NCBI GenBank assembly: GCA_014284505.1
Contig: JAAFYY010000001.1
Span: forward strand, 7,365,845 to 7,429,844
Source of the DNA: Streptacidiphilus sp. 4-A2
GTDB lineage: Bacteria; Actinomycetota; Actinomycetes; Streptomycetales; Streptomycetaceae
Reading direction: 5' to 3'
Length of the DNA stretch: 64,000 nucleotides
A program made the position numbers and the translations under genes. Shown here in pieces: positions 48,807-58,944 of the stretch (within the stretch, counting starts at the first letter, position 1; every line of letters starts with the position of its first letter). Under the pieces are notes generated by a model that was given only the letters and a program-made list of their open reading frames with translations, was not told the origin of the DNA and did no database searches.

Positions 48807-50150
48807 ATGAGCAATTCGACAGCGCTGGCAGGGGAGACGGGGCCGCAGGCACGTCCGCTCCCGACGCGGCCCGAGCGGCCGCCGGGCCGGGGCCTCCTGG
48901 TCGAGATCGTGGTGCCGGTTTACAACGAGGAGCACATCCTCCACCGCAGCGTGCACCGGCTGCACAGCTACCTCGCCGAGACCTTTCCCTACCGGTTCCG
49001 GATCATCGTCGCCGACAACGCCAGCACCGACACCACCTGGCAGGTCGCCACCGCGCTGGCGGCGGAACTCCCCGGGGTACGGGCGGTCCACCTGGACCAG
49101 AAGGGGCGCGGCCGGGCGCTGCGGCAGGTCTGGAGCCAGAGCGACGCCGACGTGGTCAGCTACATGGACGTCGACCTGTCCACCGGCCTCGACGCCTTTC
49201 TGCCGCTGGTCGCGCCGCTGCTCTCCGGGCACAGCGACCTTGCCATCGGCAGCCGGCTGCACCGCGGTTCGGCGGTGGTGCGCGGACCCAAACGCGAGTT
49301 CATCTCCCGCACCTACAACCTGATGCTGCGCACCACCATGGCGGCCCGGTTCTCCGACGCCCAGTGCGGATTCAAGGCCGGACGCGCCGATGTCGTCCAG
49401 GCGCTGCTGGGCTCGGTCGAGGACCAGACCTGGTTCTTCGACACCGAGCTGCTGCTGCTCGCCGAACGCAGCGGACTGCGCATCCACGAGGTGCCGGTCG
49501 ACTGGGTGGACGACCCGGACAGCCGGGTGGACATCGTCCGGACGGTCAAGGACGACCTGAAGGGCATGTGGCGGGTGGCCCGGCGGACCATCTCCGGCGC
49601 GACCCGGCTGCCGGTACCGCCCAGGGTGCAGCAGGCCCAACTGCCGCCCGGGATGCGCGGCCAGCTCTCCAGCTTCGCCGTCATCGGCGTCGTCAGCACC
49701 CTGGCCTACCTGGCGCTCTATCTGCTGCTGCGGCAGGCCGCCCCGGCGGTGCTCGCCAACGCGATCGCGCTGCTGGTCACCGCGATCGCCAACACCGCCG
49801 CCAACCGGCGCTTCACCTTCGGTGTCACCGGCTCCAGGGACGCGTTCAGGCACCAGGTCGAGGGCGGCATCGCCTTTCTGATCGGGCTGGTGCTGAGCAC
49901 GGTCACCCTCGCGGTGACCAGGGCGGTCGCGCCGGGGGCCTCGCACCTGGCCGAACTCTGCGCGCTGGTCGGCGCCAACGCGCTGTCGACGGTCGTCCGC
50001 TTCCTGCTGATGCGGGTCTGGGTCTTCAACCCCGGACGCCACGCCGCGGCCCCGCCGCAGCCCGCCCCCTGCCGCAGCCCCACCCCTGTCCCCAGCCCTA
50101 CTCCCAGCCTTACTCCCAGCCCTACTCCCAGGCCACCGACCAGGAGCTGA
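48807..50150 (+). CDS. Bifunctional GT2 glycosyltransferase - GtrA protein
   Basis: 447 residues from ATG 48807. A cytoplasmic GT2 domain of the dolichyl-phosphate mannose synthase type (LVEIVVPVYNEEHILHRSV, IVADNASTDTTWQVA, SYMDVDLSTGLDAFLPL, DAQCGFKAGRADVVQALL) is joined to a GtrA domain with four helices (SFAVIGVVSTLAYLALYLLL, NTAANRRFTFG, VVRFLLMRVWVF). It should load a sugar on polyprenyl phosphate and help flip it. The end is a low-complexity SPTP repeat. Eight bases before the GT39 gene, so the pair probably works together: donor lipid, then transfer. Confidence 0.85.
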   Translation: MSNSTALAGETGPQARPLPTRPERPPGRGLLVEIVVPVYNEEHILHRSVHRLHSYLAETFPYRFRIIVADNASTDTTWQVATALAAELPGVRAVHLDQKGRGRALRQVWSQSDADVVSYMDVDLSTGLDAFLPLVAPLLSGHSDLAIGSRLHRGSAVVRGPKREFISRTYNLMLRTTMAARFSDAQCGFKAGRADVVQALLGSVEDQTWFFDTELLLLAERSGLRIHEVPVDWVDDPDSRVDIVRTVKDDLKGMWRVARRTISGATRLPVPPRVQQAQLPPGMRGQLSSFAVIGVVSTLAYLALYLLLRQAAPAVLANAIALLVTAIANTAANRRFTFGVTGSRDAFRHQVEGGIAFLIGLVLSTVTLAVTRAVAPGASHLAELCALVGANALSTVVRFLLMRVWVFNPGRHAAAPPQPAPCRSPTPVPSPTPSLTPSPTPRPPTRS

Positions 50151-50157
50151 ACCACTG

Positions 50158-52432
50158 ATGAGCGTCCACACCGATGCCGCGACGACGCCCGTGCCGGCGC
50201 CTGCCCGGCCCGGCCGCCGCGGCCTGGCCGAACGCGCCCTGCTGGGACCGGAGCATGCCCCCGCTGGGCCCGCCCGGCGCTCTGGGCGGCGCTGCTGCTC
50301 GCGACCGCGGTCTACTGCTACGGGCTCGGCCGCAACGGCGACGCCAACTCGTACTACGCGGCGGCCGTGCTCAGCGGCACCAAGAGCTGGACCTCGATGT
50401 TCTTCGGGTCCCTGGACACCGGCAACTACATCACCGTCGACAAACCGCCGGTGGCGCTGTGGCTGATGGAGGCGTCCTGCCGGATCCTCGGCTTCGGCAG
50501 CTGGCAGATGCTGCTGCCGATCGCGCTGTGCGGGGTCGCCTCGGTCGGTGTGCTCTACAGCGCCGTGCGCCGCAGCTTCGGCTTCAAAGCGGCCACCGTG
50601 GCCGCGGTCGTCCTGGCGATCACCCCCATCACCGTCGCCATCAACCGCGACAACAACCCCGACCCGGTGCTGGTGCTGCTCAGCGTCGCCGCTGCCTGGT
50701 TCTGCCTGGAGGCTGTCCGCAGCGGCCGGACCATGCCGCTGGTGTGGTCCGCGGTGCTGGTCGGATTCGCCTTCAACACCAAGATGCTGGCCGCCTATGT
50801 GGTGCTTCCCGCCTTCTTCGCGGTCTATCTGCTCGCGGCCCGGGGCAGCCTCGGCCGACGCGTCCGCACCCTGCTGATCGCCGGTGTCGCCCTGGTGGTC
50901 TCCAGCGGCTGGTGGATGGTCACCGTGGACGCCATCCCCGCCGCCGACCGCCCCTTCGTCGGCAGCAGCACCAAGGACACCGTCTGGGACCTGGTCACCG
51001 GCTACAACGGCCTGGCCCGGATCACCGGCAGCAACGGCGGCTCGGGCGGCAGCCCCGGCGGAGGCGCAGGAGGAGGCGCCGCAGGGGGCGGTGGCGGTGC
51101 CAACTTCGGTGGCACCGCCGGGGCAGGGCGGCTGTTCAACGACATCCTCGGCGGCCAGATCTCCTGGCTGATCCCCTTCGCTGCCATCGCCTGCGTCGGC
51201 GCGCTCGTCCTGCGCGGCCGCCGCGGCCGCACCGACATGCAGCGCGCCGGGCTGCTGCTGTGGGGGCTGTGGCTGTTCACCCACTATGTGACCTTCAGCT
51301 TCGCCGACGGCACCTTCCACCCGTACTACACGACCATGCTGGCCCCGGCGATCGCCGCGCTCACCGGCGCCGGCGGGGTGGCCCTGCTGCGGGCGTTCCG
51401 CAGCCGTTCGGCCGCGTGGTCCTGGGTGCTGCCGCTCGCCATCGCGGTGAGCGCGGTGTGGGCGATCGTGCTGCTGCGCCGGGACCGGGGCTTCGACAGC
51501 TGGCTCTGGCCGCTGATCGCGGTGCTCGCGGTGGCCGCCGTGGCGGTGCTGCTGCTCGCCCGCTCGGGCTCGCTGCTCCGCGGCGGCCCACGCGGCCCCG
51601 GCTACGGCTGATGGCCGCCGCGGCGGTGGCTGCCCTGGTCGCCCTGCTCGCCGGACCGGCCGCCTATGCGGCGGACACGGTGACCGCCGGTGCCATCCAG
51701 GGCGTCAACCCGACCGGCGGCCCGAGCAGCAGCGGAGGCGGGTTCGGCGGCGGCATGGGCTTCCCGGGCGGCGGCAGCGGCACCCGGGGGAGCGGCAGCT
51801 TCCCGGGCGGCACCACCGGCAGGGTCCCCACCGGCGAGGCCCCGACCGGCGAGGCCCCGACCGGCGAGGCCCCGACCGGCAGCCAGGCGGGCGGCTTCGC
51901 CCCTGGCGGGCAGGGCAGCGGACAGACCCCGACCACCGGCGTCGGCGGTAAGCGCAGCGGCGCCCCCGGCGCTGCGGGCGCCGCTGGTATGGGAGTCGGC
52001 GGTGCGGGTGGCGGCATGGGCGGTATGGGTGGCGTCTCCACGGCGATGCTCAGCTACCTGGAGGCCCACCAGGGCACGGCCACCTGGCTGGTGGCCACGT
52101 CCAACGCCCAGTCCGCGGCGGAGATCATCCTGCAGAGCGGTGGCAAGGCCGCGATCGGCATGGGCGGATTCACCGGCGACGACCCGGCGATGACCCTCGC
52201 CAAGCCTGAAGGGCTATCTCGCCTCCGGCAAGCTGCACTATGTCCTGCTGGACGGCACAAGCGGTGCCGTCGCCGGCCCGGTGGCGGCCAGGCCAACGCC
52301 GCGGCGACCTCGTATGTCACCTCCCACTGCACTGTGGTGAAAGCCGCCGAGTACGGCGGCAGCACAACGAGTAGCACCGTCGGCGCGGACGGTAGCAGCA
52401 GTAGCGGTGAGGTTCTCTACTACTGTGAGTAG
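50158..52432 (+). CDS. GT39/ArnT-like polytopic glycosyltransferase (frameshifted)
   Basis: About 755 residues. After a short N-terminus and one frame switch near 50255, the core reads WTSMFFGSLDTGNYITVDKP with the catalytic Asp region, FGFKAATVAAVVLAITPITV, RDNNPDPVLVLLSVAAAWFC and FHPYYTTMLAPAIAALTGAG: a PMT-type enzyme with about 11-12 helices. A Gly-rich loop (51020-51120) interrupts it. After a switch near 51590 comes a large exported C-terminal domain with Gly/Ser-rich repeats (PTGEA x3 at 51833-51875) and SYLEAHQGTATWLVATSNAQ; a doubly shifted stretch near 52207-52300 precedes the end GEVLYYCE. Substrate unknown; protein or glycan mannosylation is plausible. Confidence 0.82.
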
Positions 52433-52531
52433 CCATAGTTGACTCGTTGAATCTGACGGCCCGCCGCCCCCGCGCACTTGGGGCGGTGGGCCGTCCCTTG
52501 TGATCGGCGAGCAATCTTCCCCGGCGAGCGC

Positions 52532-52561
52532 GGAACTTTCGGTGAGCGCAGACTCGTCTTA
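52532..52561 (+). promoter_or_regulatory. SigE-type (ECF) promoter upstream of hrdD
   Basis: GGAACTT (52532-52538), 16 bases, CGTCTTA (52555-52561): nearly identical to the Streptomyces SigE consensus. It lies about 245 bases before the sigma factor ATG. Confidence 0.7.
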
Positions 52562-52712
52562 GTCGTCGAGTGCGCGGCGAGGAGCGAGCGCACCCGGGTT
52601 GGAGCGGATCGACGGTCTGTCATACCGCTCCGTGAGTGCTCGGACACTCTCCGGTCAATACGTGAGCAAAATCCGCCAGCATACTGCAACGGCAGAGAAA
52701 AAACCGCCTGTT

Positions 52713-52739
52713 GGGAATGATGTCCGGAATCTGCTCGTT
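52713..52739 (+). promoter_or_regulatory. SigR-type (thiol stress ECF) promoter upstream of hrdD
   Basis: GGGAAT (52713-52718), exactly 18 bases, then GTT (52737-52739), the SigR consensus. About 65 bases before the ATG at 52808. Confidence 0.72.
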
Positions 52740-52807
52740 GCATCGTTACGAAAGGCAACCCCAGAACGGGCCAGCCGGGCCCGTCCGTTCTCCGTGAAGG
52801 AGTGCGC

Positions 52808-53779
52808 ATGGCATCGCGTGCCGTCGTCCGCGACAAGGCCGACCGGACCCGCACCGCGCGTCCGAGCAGCGGTGAGGCCGACCGCGACCTCGTCGGCATG
52901 TACCTGGACGAGATCGCTAGGACTCCACTGCTCGACGCTGCGCAGGAAGTCGACCTCTCAACCCGAATAGAAGCCGGTGTGTTCGCCGAGCACCTGTTGG
53001 AGAACGGAGAGACCGCGGCAGGCGCCAGTGAGGAGGAGCTGCGGGCGATCATCGCTGATGGCAGTCATGCGAAGGATGTGTTCATCCGCTCCAATCTGCG
53101 ACTGGTGGTCGCGGTAGCGCGCCGCTACCCGCGCAGTGGTCTGCCGCTGCTCGACCTCATCCAGGAGGGCAATGCCGGTCTGGTCCGTGCCGTTGAGAAG
53201 TTCGACTTCGGCAAGGGCTTCAAGTTCTCCACCTATGCGACCTGGTGGATCCGTCAGGCGATCACACGTTCCATCGCCGACCAGTCGCGCACCATCCGGC
53301 TGCCGGTGCACCTCGTCGAGGAGCTCGGGCGGATCCGTCGGGTGCAGCGTGAGAAGTCCAAGGAGCTGGGCCGTGACGCCGAGCACTCGGAGATCGCCGC
53401 CGAGTTGGACACCACCGTCGAGCGGATCAAGGACGTCCTGGACTGGGCCCGCGACCCGGTCAGCCTCAACATGACGGTCGACGACGCCGGGGAGACCCAG
53501 TTCGGCGACCTGGTCGAGGACACCACCGCGACCTCGCCGGAGGATGCGGTGATGGTCATGCTGCGGCGCGAGGAACTGGAGGATCTGATCGGGCGGCTGG
53601 ACGACCGCACCGCGTCGATCATCCGCTCCCGCTACGGCATGGAGGACGGCCGCGAGCGCACTCTCACCGAGGTCGGCAAGCAGCACGGGCTCACCCGTGA
53701 GCGCATCCGGCAGATCGAGAAGCACGCGCTCGCCGAACTGCGGAAGATCGCCGACCACTCGGGCTTCGAGGCGGCATGA
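52808..53779 (+). CDS. hrdD: Group 2 RNA polymerase sigma factor, HrdD-like
   Basis: 323 residues, intact, from ATG 52808 (GAAGGAG about 5 bases upstream). Region 1.2 DLVGMYLDEIARTPLL, 2.1-2.4 FIRSNLRLVVAVARRYPRSG, LDLIQEGNAGLVRAVEKFD and STYATWWIRQAITRSIADQS, region 3 around RRVQREKSKELGRDAEHSEI, and 4.2 TLTEVGKQHGLTRERIRQIE. It lacks the long region 1.1 of the essential HrdB, and the length and the SigE/SigR promoter pair fit HrdD. Directs core polymerase to housekeeping-like promoters; probably dispensable and stress-induced. Its TGA overlaps an ATG at 53776. Confidence 0.9.
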   Translation: MASRAVVRDKADRTRTARPSSGEADRDLVGMYLDEIARTPLLDAAQEVDLSTRIEAGVFAEHLLENGETAAGASEEELRAIIADGSHAKDVFIRSNLRLVVAVARRYPRSGLPLLDLIQEGNAGLVRAVEKFDFGKGFKFSTYATWWIRQAITRSIADQSRTIRLPVHLVEELGRIRRVQREKSKELGRDAEHSEIAAELDTTVERIKDVLDWARDPVSLNMTVDDAGETQFGDLVEDTTATSPEDAVMVMLRREELEDLIGRLDDRTASIIRSRYGMEDGRERTLTEVGKQHGLTRERIRQIEKHALAELRKIADHSGFEAA

Positions 53780-53889
53780 GCCCCGCCCCGGAGCCGGCAG
53801 TGCCGGAGCCCGAGGCCCCGGCGCCCGGGACTGCGAAGGCGCAGCCCCTGGCGTCGTCGGCCGGGCGCGCCGCCTCGTACGCTGGGCGC

Positions 53890-54057
53890 ATGGCAGACGA
53901 CACAGACAAGCGTCGGGCGCTGGTCTTCGACGACCCGCTGACCCGGCCCGGCCGGGACGACACCGAGACCGGCTGGGGCGGCGGTACGCAGAGCGAGGGC
54001 TCGGAGCGGGACGAGGCGTGGTACCGCCGGGAGACCCCGCCGCACCACGGCGGCTGA
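53890..54057 (+). CDS. Small conserved acidic hypothetical protein
   Basis: 55 residues from ATG 53890: MADDTDKRRALVFDDPLTRP, then DDTETGWGGGTQSEG and a closing RRETPPHHGG. I recall similarly short proteins in Streptomyces but no function. The frame is open back to an ATG at 53776 overlapping the hrdD stop (ATGA), so a 93-residue coupled form is possible; the shorter form fits the conserved start better. Followed by a terminator. Confidence 0.55.
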   Translation: MADDTDKRRALVFDDPLTRPGRDDTETGWGGGTQSEGSERDEAWYRRETPPHHGG

Positions 54058-54088
54058 GCGCGGGTTCGGACGGGAGTTCAGCGACACG

Positions 54089-54117
54089 GAAGGGCCGGGG
54101 CCTCGCCTCGGCCCTTC
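54089..54117 (+). terminator. Terminator of the hrdD unit
   Basis: GAAGGGCCG (54089-54097) pairs with 54109-54117 around an 11-base loop; outer GACACG/CGTGTC extends the stem with a 2-base bulge. Confidence 0.6.
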
Positions 54118-54221
54118 GTCGTGTCCGCCGCAATGTCGCCTGCCGTGTCGCCTGCCGCATCGGCCGCCGTGTCCGCCGCCGTGTTCGTGACAGGCCGAGC
54201 GCGTCGGTGGCGGCTGTCGCT

Positions 54222-54845
54222 TCACTCATGTGAATGACCCCGTCCTGAGGCCGTGTCCGGCGTGGTGGGCCCGCACCACGGGCTCGGGCGCTGCGCGACG
54301 CCCTGCCCGCAGGGCGGCTGGGGGCAGTGCAGCGAACCCGCGGCCAGCGTGGCCACCGCGACCAGCAGCCCCGCGGCGAGCGGCCCGGGCCTTCGCCGGA
54401 TCGAGGCAGGCAGCCGGTGCGACCGGTCCCGGGCCGGGATGGCGCGAACAGAGCGAGCTGCTGCGTCGGCGGCACCGCCGGCGCACCGCTCACCAAGGGG
54501 CCGTCGAGCGAGCGGCCGGGGCGTCGCCACCGGCTCGGGCTCGTCCTCCGACCAGGTTTCGGCCCACTCCTCCAGCCAGTCCCGGCCTGTGCCGCGACCG
54601 CCCCGCCCGGGCCTGCGGGCGACGCGGTGTCTGTCCCGTCTGTGCCGAGCGGGGCCTCGACAGCGTTCGGGGTCCCGAGGTCGTGCGGGGTATCGGCGCC
54701 GGCCGGGCTTCCGTCGTCGTCGGGGCGTCGGCGTCGGCGGGGGAGGGGAGGGGTGTGGTTGTGGGCGGGGCGGTCCGCGCCCACGCTGTCCGCCCAGCTG
54801 GAGCGTGAGGGGTTGGTCAGGGGACCAGTGGCGTCAGTTGCATGG
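54222..54845 (-). CDS. Possible hypothetical membrane-anchored protein (frameshifted, doubtful)
   Basis: On the minus strand two open pieces can be joined by one base near 54555: an acidic/Pro-rich part (RRRRRPDDDGSPAGADTPHD, AVAAQAGTGW) and, after the repair, LEEWAETWSEDEPEPVATPR, then a basic stretch and one helix PLAAGLLVAVATLAAGSLHC ending SGRGHSHE at 54222. The joined segment has charge patterns of real coding sequence, unlike the other frames. I do not recognise a family, and the start is unclear. Could also be non-coding. Confidence 0.3.
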
Positions 54846-54936
54846 GGAACCACCGCCTTTGCGAGGCTGTTCAGGAGACCTGCTTGCCCTCCACGATGAC
54901 CGGTTCCACGGCCATCACCGCGCCCCGCAGCCCGTT

Positions 54937-54964
54937 CTGTGGATAAACCCGGGGCTGTGGATAA
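54937..54964. repeat. Two identical DnaA-box-like CTGTGGATAA decamers
   Basis: Perfect copies at 54937-54946 and 54955-54964, 18 bases apart; TGTGGATAA is the complement of the classical DnaA box TTATCCACA. They lie in a gap of about 310 bases (54846-55157) without a supported gene. Confidence 0.45.
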
Positions 54965-55157
54965 CTCTCTCACCCGTGAGCGTGAAGCCGCCCCCGCGCC
55001 ACCGTCCCCGACCCGCCCGCGGACATGCCGAAGCCCCGCCGGTCACCGCGTCGCTGCTGGAGCAGCGCGCAGGACCGGCGGGGCTCGGCGCCAAGGCCGA
55101 CGAACGCCGAGGCCGACGAACAGGTGCCCGGTCAGCTGCCCGGGGCGGAGGGCCGGG

Positions 55158-55478
55158 TCAGGCGGCGGGGGTGGAGCTGCTGCCCGACGACGACGAGGAC
55201 GAGGAGGAGCTCGACGTCGAGGCGGACGAGGCGGACGACGAGGAGTCCCCGGACGACGCGCCCGCGGCGGGCTTGGAGGCGCCCACCGTGCTGCTCGACG
55301 ACGAGCGGCTGTCGGTCCGGTAGAAGCCGCTGCCCTTGAAGACAACGCCGACCGCGGAGTAGATCTTGCGCAGCCTGCCGCTGCATTCGGGGCACACGGT
55401 CAGGGCGTCGTCCGTGAACTTCTGGACTGCCTCAAGGCCGCTGCCACACTCGGTGCACTGGTACTGGTACGTCGGCAC
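55158..55478 (-). CDS. FmdB family zinc ribbon protein
   Basis: 106 residues from GTG 55478, preceded by AGGAGG at 8 bases. The start PTYQYQCTECGSGLEAVQKF and VCPECSGRLRKIYSAVGVVF place two CxxC pairs for one zinc, as in the FmdB/CxxC_CXXC_SSSS regulatory protein family. The second half is a poly-Ser tail with Ala/Gly. Intact. Function not established; FmdB was first described as a regulator of formamidase/amidase genes, and a penicillin acylase family amidase gene is the divergent neighbour. Confidence 0.88.
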   Translation of the reverse strand: MPTYQYQCTECGSGLEAVQKFTDDALTVCPECSGRLRKIYSAVGVVFKGSGFYRTDSRSSSSSTVGASKPAAGASSGDSSSSASSASTSSSSSSSSSSGSSSTPAA

Positions 55479-55897
55479 TGGTATTCCTCCTGGCACTCTC
55501 GCCTGATGAGTGCTAACGACGGTCCATGATGCGTTATTCCTGGGCGATAGTCCACTGTGGCGGGTGTGAGCTGCGGCTCCACCCGGGCCCGCGGGGGGCT
55601 CCGGGGGCTGTTCGGCCGGGGTCCGGGGAGGGTTCCGGGGTGCCCCTGACGTCACACGGTTTCGCCGGCGCCCGGGCGCTAGTACCCTCACGAGTCCCGC
55701 CATGTGATCTTCGGCGGGTGTCCGGTACGGTCCGCGCGGATCCGTGCCGGTTCTTCGGCGCGCAAACCGGCCTCGGAGAATGCTCGGAGAGGCCTCCAGG
55801 CCGGGGACCAGTCCGCAGCAGTTCCGGTTCAGGTGTTAGCGTCGGCCCCGCCGCACTGCACGGCGGCGGACGAGCCCCTGCCTCCACAAGGACCCTG
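55479..55897. other. Intergenic region between divergent fmdB-like and penicillin acylase genes
   Basis: About 420 bases. A TAGCGT near 55845 could be a -10 for the acylase gene; no gene or structured RNA recognised. Confidence 0.4.
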
Positions 55898-58814
55898 ATG
55901 CCCCGCACCAAGAAGTTCCGCCGGTTTCGGTTGCTGGTGATCCTGCTGGTGCTGCTGGTGGTGGTGGGCGCCGTCGGCGGAGGCTGGTACGGCGTCCGCA
56001 CTGTCCAGGCGTCCTTCCCGCAGACCACCGGCTCGCTCCAACTGCCGGGCCTTCAGGGTCAGGTCACGGTGGTCAGGGACAGCAAGGGCATCCCGCAGAT
56101 CTATGCGAGCACCTCCGCCGACCTGTTCATGGCGCAGGGCTTTGTCCAGGCCCAGGACCGTTTCTGGCAGATGGACGTCGACCGTCACATCACCTCCGGC
56201 ACCCTGGCCTCCATGTTCGGCGCGGGCAAGAACGACGCCAATGTGCAGAGCGACGCCCTGATCCAGACCATGGACTGGCGCGGTGTGGCGCAGCAGGAGT
56301 ACGACACCCAGCTCGACGCGACCACCAAGTCCTACCTCCAGGCCTTCTCCGCCGGGGTCAACGACTGGCTGAAGCAGCACCCGGGCGGCGCCGGGGCCTC
56401 GCTCGGGTACGCGATGCTGGGCCTGGCGCACTCCGGCTACACCCCCCAGCCCTGGACGCCGGTCGACTCCATCTCCTGGCTCAAGGCGATGGCCTGGGAC
56501 CTCAGCGGCAATATGCAGCAGGAGATCGACCGCTCGCTGCTGGCACAGAACCTCAGCGCGGCGCAGATCGCCCAGCTCTACCCGGCGTACCCGACCAGCA
56601 ACGGGACCATCGTCGCCAACGGCACCGTCTCCGACCAGAAGGACCTCACCAAGGCGGCCTACCACCCCGCCTCCGCCGATGCCCAGGGCGGCGCGAGCGA
56701 CAACTCCATCGGCACGGACAGCAGCACCATCGGCTCCGGCAAGGACACCAAGAACGGCACCAGGAACAGCACCAAGAACGTCGGGAACGGCGTCGGGAAC
56801 GGGACCGCCACCAATGCCTCCGCCGACACCCCCTACCCCGGCACCCAGGGCGGTGCCGTCGCCGACAGCGCGCAGGGGCTGACCGGCGCCGCGACCCAGC
56901 TGGCCGCCAACATCGACGCGTCCCTCGCTGCTGGGCCAGCCCGGGCAGGGCATCGGTTCCAACTCCTGGGTGGTCTCCGGCAAGTACACGACCTCCGGCA
57001 AGCCGCTGCTGGCCGACGACCCGCACCTGTCCCCGGGGCTGCCCTCGGTCTGGGAGCAGATGGGCCTGCACTGCGACACCCTGAGCACCGCCTGCCCGTT
57101 CGACGTCACCGGCTTCACCTTCCCCGGGATGCCGGGTGTGGTCATCGGTCACAACCAGACCTCCTCGTGGGGCTTCACCAATCTCGGCGCCGCGACCCAG
57201 GAGCTCTACCTGGAGCAGGTCACCGGCCCGGACAGCTACGCCTACGACAACGGGAACCGGCAGTTCACCAACCGTTCGGTGACCATCAAGGTGGCCGGGG
57301 CGCCGTCCCAGACGATCACTGTGCGCAGCACCGCCGACGGCATGCCGATCATCTCCGACCATGACGCGCTGGAGCAGGCCGTCGGCCAGAACGCGCCGGT
57401 CACCGTCGCACCGGCGCCGCCGCGCGGCAGCGGCTACGCCATCGCGCTCAAGTGGACGGCGCTGACGCCCGGCAAGACCATGCAGTCGGTCTTCGAGCTG
57501 GACCAGGCGACCGACTTCACCCAGTTCCGCGCCGCCGCCGCCGACTTCGACGCCCCCAGCCAGAACATGGTGTACGCGGACGGCTCCGGCGCCTCCGGCA
57601 ACATCGGCTACACGTCGAGCGGCGACATCCCGGTCCGCGCGGACGGCGACAACGGCAGCTACCCGGAGCCGGGCTGGGACTCCTCCTACGCCTGGAAGGG
57701 CCTGATCCCCAAGGCCGCCCTGCCGTATGTGGAGAACCCGGCGGCCGGCTACATCGTCGCCGCCAACCAGCCGGTGGCGGACAGCAGCTACCCGTATGCG
57801 ATGACCCCGGACTGGGACTACGGGATCCGCGCCAAGCAGATCACCGACCTGATCCAGTCCAAGATCGCCAGCACCGGCAAGATCTCGCCGGACGACATGT
57901 CCAACATCCAGCTGGACGACACCAGCGTGATGGCCAAGACCCTGGTGCCGTACCTGCTGAATGTGAAGCTCAGCGGCGGCGCGTACTACACCGACGCCCA
58001 GGCGCTGCTGAAGAACTGGAACTACGACCAGGACTCGGGCTCGGCGGCGGCGGCCTACTACAACGCGGTCTGGAGCAACCTGCTGCACCTGGCCTTCGAC
58101 GACAAGTTCCCGGCGTCGGTGCGCGCCAGCACCGACTGCGTGATGCAGCCGGTGACCTCGAACGTGCCCGCGGACGGCCTCAACGGGCCGACCAAGATGC
58201 AGAGCGTCTGCGGCACCCGGGCCCCGGACCAGGCGCAGCCGGACGGCGGCGACCAGTGGATGACCGTGGTGTCCAACCTGCTGACGCAGCCCAACAGCAG
58301 TTGGTGGTCGTTCACCTACAACAACGGCCGCCAGGTCAGCGGGCTGAACAACCTGCTCGCCGAGGCCATGGTGGACGCCCGGATGCAGCTCACCTCGCTG
58401 ATGGGCAAGAACATGGCCACCTGGAGCTGGGGCCGGATCCACACGCTGACCCTGAACGAGTCGACCCTGGGCACCGACGACTCCTCGCTGCTCTCCGGCC
58501 TGGAGCACAAGCTGCTCGACCGCGGCCCGTACCAGCTCAACGGCGGCAGCTCGGCGGTGGACGCCACCGGCTGGAACGCCTCGGCCGGCTACCAGGTGGA
58601 CTGGGCGCCGTCGATGCGGATGGTCGTCGACCTGAGCAACTTCGACGCCTCGGAGTGGATCAACATCGGCGGTGCCTCCGGCCAGCCCTATGACGCCCAC
58701 TACAACGACCAGACCCAGATGTGGGCCGACGGCGAGCTGCTGACCTGGGCCTACAGCAAGAGCGCGGTGCAGGGCGCAGGGGTCGACACACTCACGCTGA
58801 CCCCCGGGCAGTAG
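55898..58814 (+). CDS. Penicillin acylase family Ntn hydrolase (frameshifted)
   Basis: About 973 residues. ATG 55898 starts a basic N-terminus and a helix RLLVILLVLLVVVGAVGGGW, so the enzyme is exported or membrane anchored. Alpha-chain: LQGQVTVVRDSKGIPQIYAS and DLFMAQGFVQAQDRFWQMDV. A spacer of about 100 residues (56640-56870) is rich in Asn/Gly/Thr/Lys repeats such as NGTRNSTKN. After a one-base break near 56930 the autocatalytic junction appears as GIGSNSWVVSGKYT, with Ser as the beta-chain nucleophile, and then GKPLLADDPHLSPGLPSVWE. Hydrolyses amide bonds, e.g. of acyl-homoserine lactones or cyclic lipopeptides; substrate unknown. Confidence 0.87.
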
Positions 58815-58944
58815 CAGCCCGCAGCGCCCCCGGCCCACCCCGCCCGGAGCCCTCGGCTCCGGGGCGGCCGCGTACGCCTACCCGGCCGCGTACCCGTGCC
58901 CGGCCGCGCAGCCGGACCCGAGCGCGCAGCCGGCCCCGGCCGCG

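Noticed and set aside
54880..54932. Minus-strand peptide ending AVEPVIVEGKQVS, which resembles a genuine C-terminus
   Set aside because: No supported start or upstream coding sequence could be found, so it is not listed as a gene.
52958..54973. Long minus-strand open frame antisense to the sigma factor
   Set aside because: The sigma factor is intact with all regions; the antisense frame is a GC-rich shadow. Only its upstream part, joined with another frame, was kept as a doubtful gene.
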